Source of the DNA: Streptomyces sp. CG4
GTDB taxonomy: Bacteria; Actinomycetota; Actinomycetes; Streptomycetales; Streptomycetaceae
DNA: 64,000 nt
Reading direction: 5' to 3'
NCBI RefSeq assembly: GCF_041080655.1
Contig: NZ_CP163525.1
Span: forward strand, 682,001-746,000
Shown piece by piece: positions 26,291 to 33,102 of this stretch. The notes beneath the pieces were generated by a model. It saw nothing but the letters and a program-made list of their open reading frames with translations. It ran no database searches and had not been told where the DNA came from. The position numbers were made by a program, and so were the translations under genes. How positions within the stretch are numbered: the first letter of the stretch is position 1; each line of letters starts with the position of its first letter.

Positions 26291-27058
26291 TCAGTCCTCG
26301 GCGGCTCGCGCGAACAGTCCGTGCACCCTTCCGCGGCCCGCGTGAACAGCTCGTGCAGCAGCACCGGCGGCAGCGGCAGCGGCAGCGGCAGCGGCACGAA
26401 CAGTCCGTGCACGCCGCCTGTGCCCGTCGGCGAGGCCGGATGGGTGGCCGACTTCCGACTCTCCAGCGGTAGATGGGGCGCCTTCATGGTCTCCCCGGTG
26501 TTGCGTATGAAGACGGTGCGGTCGGCGCGGGCCCGCCTACCGGTCTCGACCGCGCCCACGGCCACCAGCTCCGCCCGCGCCGCCTTGTGCCGGGCGGCCG
26601 TCCAGCCGTTCCAGCGGCGGACGTCGCGGTCCGGGGGCCGGGCGAGCGCCCGCAGCAGGAGGTGGAGCGCCGTCGCGTCCCTGGCGACGCCGAGCCGGCG
26701 CGCGGTGGCGGCGACAGGGTCGGGCACGCTGAGCGCGGGATCGGCTTCGTAGCCGCCGACGGGCACGGAGGGGGGCGCGGCAGCGCGGTCGGCCATCCGG
26801 GACACCCCTGCCAGCACCGCCAGCACCGCTCGCGGCTTCTCCGGACCCGGCCGGAGCCAGGGCACGCATATGTCTCCCGACGGCACAGCCAGGACGAACA
26901 CCCCGTCGTCCGCCGCCGTGGCCACCTCGGTAACGCTGTCGTGAAACGGCTCCGAGCGGGGCAGCACCGTGCCCGCGTATGGCCGGAACACCGGGTAGAA
27001 CCGGTGGCCGTCGTGTTCGGGCCTGTGGACAACTCCGGTGGCCCGGGACCCGTCGGCG
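26291..27058 (-). pseudogene. C-terminal fragment of a large DNA-binding-type protein, frameshifted end
   Basis: The minus frame reads LRNADGSRATGVVHRPEHDG then VFRPYAGTVLPRS..., RRLGVARDATALHLLLRALA, RRWNGWTAARHKAARAELVA and a LLHELFTRAAEG end. These blocks recur, from memory, at the end of large (about 1000-1700 residue) Streptomyces hypothetical proteins. Everything before is missing: 27059 is already the stop codon of the next membrane protein gene. The natural end (GLFARAAED, stop at 26291-26293) is in another frame because an internal 86-bp offset repeat breaks the phase. Truncated and frameshifted, so probably inactive. It is not an fprA-related gene. Confidence 0.6.
26311..26412. repeat. 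86-bp offset direct repeat with hexamer run
   Basis: CGAACAGTCCGTGCAC occurs at 26311-26326 and again at 26397-26412 (offset 86 bp, not a multiple of three); a third, diverged relative lies at about 26343-26358. Between the last two is a (GGCAGC)4 hexamer run at about 26367-26396. Slippage at these repeats explains the frameshifted end of the surrounding pseudogene. Confidence 0.7.
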
Positions 27059-28072
27059 TTACGAAGCAGTTCGGCGCGGCGCGAGTTCGCGGCCGCCGGC
27101 CACGGCCAGGACCACGGTCAGCAGGGCCAGCGCGGCTGTCTGGACGAGACTGCCGCCGACATACGGGGCGGCCCCTGGCACCCGGAGCCACGGGTAGAGG
27201 GCGGCGACGCGCGCGGCCAGGAGGAGCAGGCCGAGCGCTGCCAGGGCGAGGGCGCCGCCGGGCACGACACGGTCCGTGCGCCGGACGCGCCACAGCAGCC
27301 AGCCGAGGGCGCCGACGACGAAGCAGTTGGCAGGCCCCCACACCAGGTCGGAGACGGCGGGCAGCAGCACCAGGGACGCTCCCGTCACCACACACGTCGC
27401 CATGAAGACCAGGCCGGGGGTGCCGAAGGGCAACCGGGCCGGGGGCGCGTCGCGATGGTGGGCGGCGCACAGCGCAAGGGCCGGCAGCCAGGCGAGGAGG
27501 GCCAGCGTCGCGACGAACGCGGGCTCCGGGAGGGGCGTCACGTCCGTCACCGAGCGCAGCAGCGGCCACAGGCTGGGCAGCGCGGCCGCCAGGACACCGA
27601 TCCGGGCGAGGCGACGACGGTCGTGCAGGAGGGCGAAATAGGCGACCGTCCAGCCCAGCGGCAGGATCCACTGGGCCACGGCGACGGCTCCGGCGAGCGG
27701 GCCGCGGTCGGTGAACCCCGAGAGGAACCACCGCCGTTCCACACCGCCCCGCGTGAACGACCAGGTCAGCTGGAGGATCGGCTCGACGACCGCGGAAGCC
27801 GCGAGGAGCAGGACGGCGGCCAGCGCGAAGAGCCGGGCGACCGAGCCGAGGACGACGTAGGGGCGGGGCGCCCCGGCGGCGCCGAGGCGGCTGCGCACCG
27901 CCAGCGCGGCGATGCTCGCCACCTCGCCGAGCGCCGGCCGGCTCTGGTCCAGTGTGTCGCGGTCGAGATCCTCCAGGTACGTCTCGACCATCTCCTCCTC
28001 CCGTTCGCGCCGGTAATAGGCGGGGAGCAGGCGCAGAACGGTGCGGTAGCGGGACTCCAGCAGCGTGGTCAT
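27059..28072 (-). CDS. Multi-pass membrane protein in PadR operon
   Basis: 337 residues. A soluble helical N-terminus (about 1-75; LRLLPAYYRREREEEMVETYLEDLD) precedes seven or eight hydrophobic segments. This N-terminal motif (LLPAxYRxERxEEMxxT) is typical of membrane proteins encoded directly after PadR regulators in actinobacteria. Its ATG overlaps the PadR stop codon by four bases (ATGA), so the two are translationally coupled. Function unknown; a membrane-stress or transport role is plausible from the pairing. Confidence 0.82.
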   Translation of the reverse strand: MTTLLESRYRTVLRLLPAYYRREREEEMVETYLEDLDRDTLDQSRPALGEVASIAALAVRSRLGAAGAPRPYVVLGSVARLFALAAVLLLAASAVVEPILQLTWSFTRGGVERRWFLSGFTDRGPLAGAVAVAQWILPLGWTVAYFALLHDRRRLARIGVLAAALPSLWPLLRSVTDVTPLPEPAFVATLALLAWLPALALCAAHHRDAPPARLPFGTPGLVFMATCVVTGASLVLLPAVSDLVWGPANCFVVGALGWLLWRVRRTDRVVPGGALALAALGLLLLAARVAALYPWLRVPGAAPYVGGSLVQTAALALLTVVLAVAGGRELAPRRTAS

Positions 28073-28473
28073 GCGTAGCCTCCCGCGAGTCCGGGTGCGG
28101 TGGGGGGTTCGAGCCCGGCCGGGCTCCCGGTGGCCGGGCGGGCGGTGGCCTGGCGGCCCTCGGCGATGCGCCGTTTGGCGGCTCCGGCGCCGGCGGCCAT
28201 CCGCTCGGCCTCCGCGTCGAGGGCCGTCGCTCCGTCGTCGGTGAGCCGGTAGTAGCGCCGCAGCCTGCCCTGCTGGACCTCTTCCCGGTCCAGCACGATC
28301 AGACCGTCCGCGGCGAGCCGGTCCAGCACTCCGTACAGCGTGCCGACCCGCAACTGCACCTCACCGTCGGACAGTTCCTCGACCTCGCGCAGGATGCCGT
28401 ATCCGTGCCGAGGCTGGTCGGCGAGCGCCGTGAGGACGAAGAAGGCCGCCCGGGTCATGCTCTTCGCTGTCAT
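28069..28473 (-). CDS. PadR-family transcriptional regulator
   Basis: 134 residues. A winged-helix PadR domain is clear: RAAFFVLTALADQPRHGYGI, then LRVGTLYGVLDRLAADGLI and the wing GRLRRYYRLTDDGATAL. The usual dimerisation helix is short, and the C-terminal 30 residues are Pro/Ala-rich. The start at 28473 gives the full domain; an alternative ATG at 28458 would shorten it. A perfect dyad lies 10 bp upstream (28483-28503), the expected autoregulatory operator. The membrane-protein gene overlaps its stop codon. Confidence 0.92.
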   Translation of the reverse strand: MTAKSMTRAAFFVLTALADQPRHGYGILREVEELSDGEVQLRVGTLYGVLDRLAADGLIVLDREEVQQGRLRRYYRLTDDGATALDAEAERMAAGAGAAKRRIAEGRQATARPATGSPAGLEPPTAPGLAGGYA

Positions 28474-28482
28474 GCGGCCAGG

Positions 28483-28503
28483 ATATATCGTCCACCGATA
28501 TAT
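28483..28503. promoter_or_regulatory. PadR operator candidate
   Basis: ATATATCG-TCCAC-CGATATAT, a perfect 8-bp dyad with a 5-nt centre, just upstream of padR. A site rich in A and T inside a 70% G+C region, and close to the start codon, fits an autorepressor site. Confidence 0.65.
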
Positions 28504-28563
28504 ATCGAGCGGCGGACGCGCACGTACGCGTGCCCTGATCGCGCCTCCACGCCCGTGCCGGGT

Positions 28564-28607
28564 GAACGGGGTCCGCCCCTGAGCGGATGGGCGGGCGGAC
28601 CCCGTTC
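28564..28607. terminator. Strong hairpin between divergent genes
   Basis: GAACGGGGTCCGCCC (28564-28578) pairs perfectly with 28593-28607; loop 14 nt. It resembles a terminator but lies between two divergently transcribed genes (padR and the 28820 gene), where none is needed. It may end an unrecognised small RNA or be a relic. The rest of the gap up to 28819 (212 bp) has no gene I can support. Confidence 0.5.
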
Positions 28608-28819
28608 GCCGGACCATTGTGGGGGCCTCACATGGGCACGACCACGTGTGAACGGCGGCCGCCCGACGCGCATCCCGCGCGCCCCGGGTGCAAGGTGCGC
28701 GCCCTGTGCGCGGGAGCGCAAGGGCGCCGCAACGCGCCGACTCCTCGCCCCGCACTACGTGTCGCCCGGCCGAGCGGTGATACTGGAAGGCACACCCGTC
28801 TCCATCAGCAGATTGGCCC

Positions 28820-30022
28820 ATGTCGAACTCCGCCACCGACCGCGCCGCCTTCCCGCAGACCCTCTGGGCGGCCCGCGGCCGTCACACCGGTCCTGCCCCC
28901 GAGGAGGTCGTCCGCCGCACCCTGCGCCGGCACAAGGAGAGCGGCGACATCGACGACTTCGCCGAACCTCCCGTGTCCGAGGACGCGGCCCCGCGGGTCT
29001 TCGAGGCGCGCTGGCGGGCCGGCGGCACGGTCACCGTGCGGGCCCGGCTCACCCTCGTACCGAGCGAGGGCCGGCGGCCGGGGCGCGAATGGCGGCTCGC
29101 CGCCGAGGCGGAGCGTCCCTGGGACGAGACCTGGCCCTCGCCCGCGACGCTGTTCTGGCCCGAGGGCGGCACCGGTGACGACGGCTCCTGGGACCATCAC
29201 GCCACGGTCGCGGGGCTGCGTTTCCGGCAGGTCAACGCGCTGCCCGCGGACGACAAGGAGATGCGGCGCCGGCTGCGGGACGCGGCGCGCGAGGCGTGGT
29301 GCGTGAACGTCGTCGTGCACGAGGCGATGACCCCGGACGAGCCGGGCCGGCTGCCGCTGGCCCGGCTGCTGCCGCCGGGGCTCAGACACCGCGTGGTGGA
29401 GCACCGAGCCGCGCCGCACCAGTTCCGTGCCGTCAACTGGGCACTGAAGGATCTCGGTTGCGAGGTGCCGCGCGGCGGCGCGGTGCTGCTGCCTCCGGAC
29501 CCGGCTCCGAAGGGCTACGACGTCCGGGAGCACAGCATCCGCAGCGTCTTCCTGGACGGTTCCGAGCCGGCCGAACTCTTCGCCGCCCTGCGCCACTTCG
29601 TCGCTCTGCCCCGCCCGCTGCCGCGGCAGGTCGAGGAGGCGCTGACCGATCTGCGGGACAACTGGACGCTGATGACCCTCCAGGAGGAGTTGGAGGGTGA
29701 GCGGCGGCGCGTCGCCATGTACGAAGAGGCGCTGGAGGCGATGACCCGGTCCCGGGACCTGTACAAGGAGGCCGCCGAGCAGGCCCTGGAGGCGCTTGCC
29801 GCCTACCGTGACGTCCCGGCGCCCCCACCCGCCCTGCCGCAGCAGCGGCCCGAGTCACGGACACCGGGTGCGCTGCAGCAGCTGACCCGGACGTTCGAAC
29901 GGCTGAGGTTCAAGGGCCAGCGTCAGTCGACAGTGGCACAGGCACCCACACCGGCACCGGAACCGCAGCACCCTGCCGAGTCCTCGGCGAACGGCGCACC
30001 GGACCCGGACCGGTCGTCGTAG
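28820..30022 (+). CDS. Conserved hypothetical protein with coiled coil
   Basis: 400 residues, soluble. The first 270 residues are globular with no motif I recognise (AFPQTLWAARGRHTGP...VRRTLRRHKESGDIDDFAEPP; later RSVFLDGSEPAELFAALRHF). Residues 275-345 form a coiled coil (NWTLMTLQEELEGERRRVAM...RSRDLYKEAAEQALEAL), and the tail is proline-rich. The ATG at 28820 follows an AGATTGGCCC stretch without a clear ribosome site. Its stop is 4 bp before the DUF1232 gene, which is followed 4 bp later by the ComB-like frame, so the three belong to one transcript. No function assigned. Confidence 0.8.
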   Translation: MSNSATDRAAFPQTLWAARGRHTGPAPEEVVRRTLRRHKESGDIDDFAEPPVSEDAAPRVFEARWRAGGTVTVRARLTLVPSEGRRPGREWRLAAEAERPWDETWPSPATLFWPEGGTGDDGSWDHHATVAGLRFRQVNALPADDKEMRRRLRDAAREAWCVNVVVHEAMTPDEPGRLPLARLLPPGLRHRVVEHRAAPHQFRAVNWALKDLGCEVPRGGAVLLPPDPAPKGYDVREHSIRSVFLDGSEPAELFAALRHFVALPRPLPRQVEEALTDLRDNWTLMTLQEELEGERRRVAMYEEALEAMTRSRDLYKEAAEQALEALAAYRDVPAPPPALPQQRPESRTPGALQQLTRTFERLRFKGQRQSTVAQAPTPAPEPQHPAESSANGAPDPDRSS

Positions 30023-30026
30023 CGTC

Positions 30027-30314
30027 ATGGATTCCACCACGACCCTGCTGGTGATCGCGGCTGTGGTCGCGGCGGTGCTGCTCGCCGTCGCCCTCCTCCT
30101 GCTGGTACGGCTGGTGCGCACCCGGCGCATACTGCGGCGGGCCGGGCTACCGACGGGCCCGCGCTGGGTGTTCTGGGGCGCGGTCGCCTATCTGCTGCTC
30201 CCGACGGACCTGCTGCCCGACCCCGTCTACCTGGACGACATCGCGGTCCTGCTGCTCGCGCTGCGCAGTCTGCGCGCCGCCCGCCCGCTGCCGCCCGGCC
30301 CGACCGCGCCCTGA
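30027..30314 (+). CDS. DUF1232 (YkvA-like) membrane protein
   Basis: 95 residues: one N-terminal transmembrane helix (about 5-30) and the DUF1232 signature [20 protein letters not shown] at about 53-72, which matches the usual YLL-P-DL-PD pattern. Family function is unknown, probably membrane-associated. Four bases separate it from the genes on both sides. Confidence 0.85.
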   Translation: MDSTTTLLVIAAVVAAVLLAVALLLLVRLVRTRRILRRAGLPTGPRWVFWGAVAYLLLPTDLLPDPVYLDDIAVLLLALRSLRAARPLPPGPTAP

Positions 30315-30318
30315 GCGG

Positions 30319-30984
30319 ATGCCGTACGCCTCACCATGGGGCGATGGGCAAGTCGACGTCATGCGCGCGTTCAGCGTGGCCGCCTGGGCGTTCCGGCGCG
30401 GTGCCGAGCGGATCGTCTTCGCCGGTACGCGGCGCGGGGCCCTGGAGCTGAAGGGCCGCCACCCGGACTGGCTCGCCTTCCAGGACGGCGCGCCGGTGCC
30501 CGGGTTCGATCTGGCCAACTCCCCCGCCCGGCTGCGTTCGCTGGATGTGCGGGGCCGTAGGGTCGTACAGAAGACCCCCGCCGGTACGACCGGAGCGCCG
30601 GCCGTGGCGCACGCGAGGCTGGTGTTGTGCGCGAGTTTCGTGGTGGCCGACGCCGACCCGGGACCGTACCGCGACAGGGCCCGGCGCTCGGATGCCGCCG
30701 CGCGGCTCGCGGACGGCGTGCGGCGCGGGTGGGGCGGTGTCCAGCCCGGGGATGTGACGATGTGCCGGGAGGCGGACACCTTCCCGTTCGCGATGGCGGC
30801 CGCCCGGGAGGACGGCCGCCTGGTGCTGCGGGCGGTGGACGCCGGGAGCGCGGGGCCGGACCGTGCGGAGGCGGCGCGCCCGGTCGGCAGAGTCAGCCCG
30901 CGGCCCCACGGCGGGCGTTGCCCGGGCGCAGGGCGCCCAGCAGCACCGCCAGGGCCGCGAGCGCGGCCACCCCGGCCGCTGTGA
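30319..30984 (+). pseudogene. Shortened 2-phosphosulfolactate phosphatase-like (ComB) gene
   Basis: The frame reads [20 protein letters not shown], then [33 protein letters not shown] and [12 protein letters not shown], which are the characteristic blocks of the ComB (2-phosphosulfolactate phosphatase) family. The N-terminal strand normally before VDVMRAF is replaced by nine unrelated residues, and between DADPG and ARRSD some 40 residues expected in the family (including the acidic block with EDxxCA) are missing. The native end seems to be VLRAVD near 30840; the remaining codons to 30984 have poor composition and overlap the 3' end of the convergent gene. So this is probably a degraded gene, although the frame is open. 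The family comparison is from memory. Confidence 0.55.
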
Positions 30985-32521
30985 CCGCGAGCCAGGACGG
31001 GGCCAGGGTCGCGTCCCACAGGCGGGGCGCGTCCGGCAGGCCGAACCGCCCGCCGAGCAGTTCGCCGGCGGCGAGCGCCGCCGTGACACCGAACGCGGCG
31101 GTCGCCGCGACGAGCCGCGCCGCCGCCGCGCGGTTGGGCAGCGCGAGAGCCATGAGCACCCACAGGACCGTGACGACAACGCTGGCCACGAGGATGCCGG
31201 TGGACAGTCCGGCCCAGCGGTGCGGCGCGTGGGCCGCTCCGCACAGCAGGACCAGCAGCGCCGCGCCACGGGCGCCCCGGAGGCGAGCCGCGGACTTCCG
31301 GCCGTCCTGATCCCGGTCCTTGGCGGGGCGAGCCTTCATCAGCCCGTCCTCCGCGCTCCGGCACATCGTCGGCCGCTGCTTCGCGGATCGGTCCGTCGCG
31401 GATCCGTCCGTAGTGGATCCGTCCTCTGCAGGTCGGTTCCTCGCGGTTCGTTCCATCGCCGGCCGCTCCGTCGCGGATGGGCTCCTCCCGGATCCCTCCT
31501 TCGCGGATCCCTCCTTCGCGGGTGGGTCCGCCGCGGGCCGGTCCCCTGCGGGCCGGTCCTCCGTAGGTCGATCCTCGGCGGACCGGTCCTCCGTGCCCAG
31601 ATCCGCCACGGGCCGGCCCTCCGCGACCCGATCCTCCACGGGCCGGGGTTCCGCGACCTGATCCTCCACGGGCCGGGCTTTCTGGCTGGCGGTCGCTGCG
31701 GCCCAGGCGTCGAACGCGGACACGGTTACGGCGCTCACCGGAACGCCGCTCTGCGGGAGGGCGTTCAGCAGGTCGGTGGGCGACGGGTCGGCGGACGGCG
31801 GCCCGGACAGCGGGGTCTCGCGCACGGCGCGGTCCGCGGCCAGCCGGCCGATCAGCTCGGCGAGTTCCTCCACGGGCCGGCTGACGGCCACGGCCCGCAC
31901 CGCGGCCTGCCCGCAGTAGGGGCCCATGGACGTGCGGTGCAGCAGCTGCATCAGCCGGCTCACGTCGTCCAGCGGGCGGCGCTCGGCGGCGGCCCGGATC
32001 GCCTCGTCGGCGCTGGCGGTGTCCCGGGGCGCCTCGGTCAGGAGGGTGACGAGACGGGCCAGGTCCTCCACCGACCGGTCGACCCCGACCGCGCGCAATG
32101 CGTCGGTCGTGGTCCGGGCGTGCTCGGGGGAGCCTTCCAGCAACGTGATGAGCCGGACGACGTCCTCGACCGGGCGGTTGGCGACGGCCGCCTGGACCAG
32201 GCCGGGCAGCGGGTCGCCGTACGGGAGACCGTCGTCCGCCAGGACGCCGTCGGGCGGGACGTCGCCCAGCGGAGCGTCGTGGCCCGGGTCGGCGTCGGAT
32301 ACCGCCTGAAGGACCTCGTCGGGGGCGAGCGGGAGCTCGGGGATCGCAGCCGGGCCCGCTTGCGGAGCTGCCAGGCTCTCGTAGGGAGCCTCGGGGAACG
32401 ACTTCACCGGGAGTGCCGGCCGCATGAGGAGCTGGGGGTACAAGCTGGGGACACCGGTGGGGCCCGGATCGGAGGTTATGAAGGCGTCGTCGGGACGGGG
32501 GGTGGGAGATCGCGTGGTCAT
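30893..32521 (-). CDS. Membrane protein with helical repeats and charged repeat region
   Basis: 542 residues. Residues 100-240 contain four roughly 35-residue helical repeats built on RPVEDVxRLITLL ([56 protein letters not shown]). Residues 280-430 are a low-complexity stretch of EDRPAEDRSATDRPA-type units, with a matching DNA repeat of about 15-18 bp at 31370-31680. Four hydrophobic helices close the protein (about 440-535). The ATG at 32521 has GGAGG 4-5 nt upstream. Four 10-bp tandem repeats lie 50-90 bp before the start. The architecture occurs in other Streptomyces but I know no function. Confidence 0.8.
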   Translation of the reverse strand: MTTRSPTPRPDDAFITSDPGPTGVPSLYPQLLMRPALPVKSFPEAPYESLAAPQAGPAAIPELPLAPDEVLQAVSDADPGHDAPLGDVPPDGVLADDGLPYGDPLPGLVQAAVANRPVEDVVRLITLLEGSPEHARTTTDALRAVGVDRSVEDLARLVTLLTEAPRDTASADEAIRAAAERRPLDDVSRLMQLLHRTSMGPYCGQAAVRAVAVSRPVEELAELIGRLAADRAVRETPLSGPPSADPSPTDLLNALPQSGVPVSAVTVSAFDAWAAATASQKARPVEDQVAEPRPVEDRVAEGRPVADLGTEDRSAEDRPTEDRPAGDRPAADPPAKEGSAKEGSGRSPSATERPAMERTARNRPAEDGSTTDGSATDRSAKQRPTMCRSAEDGLMKARPAKDRDQDGRKSAARLRGARGAALLVLLCGAAHAPHRWAGLSTGILVASVVVTVLWVLMALALPNRAAAARLVAATAAFGVTAALAAGELLGGRFGLPDAPRLWDATLAPSWLAVTAAGVAALAALAVLLGALRPGNARRGAAG

Positions 32522-32570
32522 CTCGCCTCCAGTCGAACGGTGCGGCCGCGTCTGGCCCCTGCCTTCGGTC

Positions 32571-32610
32571 GCGACATCACGCACCATTACGCGGCATTAC
32601 GCACCATTAC
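32571..32610 (-). promoter_or_regulatory. Four tandem 10-bp repeats in the promoter region
   Basis: Reading the minus strand: GTAATGGTGC, GTAATGCCGC, GTAATGGTGC, GTGATGTCGC, exactly ten bases each with no spacer. The helical period and position (50-90 bp before the start of the membrane-protein gene at 32521) suggest head-to-tail binding of a regulator along one face of the DNA. The remaining intergenic space to 33102 has only the C-rich patch below. Confidence 0.6.
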
Positions 32611-32869
32611 TAGGAGCGGGCCGGTGGACCCGCCACTCGGGTGGGGCAGCGGTGTGAGGCGTCCGGGTGACCCCGCGTACCGGTGGCGAGTGCCGCGGCC
32701 GAGCGGCACGGGCCCGCTCCGCGCGGACCTCGCGGACAGGCCGTCCCGGCTCCGTGCGGACCCGTCGCGGATAGGCCATGGGGGTGGTGGAGTCGTGGTG
32801 GTGTGATGGTCGTGCGGTGGTGCCGACCCGACGGCCCACACCTCCCGCAGCCGATGCCCGCTCCCGCCA

Positions 32870-32960
32870 CAGATCCCCACACCCCCTCACCCCACCGATC
32901 CGAACGCACACCCACCCCACCGCCCCCACACACCCTCACCCCACCCATCCGAACGAGTCT
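32870..32960. repeat. C-rich patch with a 23-bp direct repeat
   Basis: The 23-bp units at 32884-32906 and 32933-32955 start CCCTCACCCCACC and end ATCCGAACG, differing by a single base, inside a stretch almost free of G on the plus strand. Similar in character to 13040-13378. It lies upstream of the phosphatase gene at 33103. Confidence 0.6.
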
Positions 32961-33102
32961 TCCGATACGGCTCCGACCCCGGCCTTCCGACCCGGACGGG
33001 GCTATCCCGGATTCCTGGCCCCCTCCCAGGTGCGTCGCACGGTCTTTCTGGCGCATTCTTGCTGTGTCATCCACCCGGAGCGCACGGGACGAGGTAGGGG
33101 CG

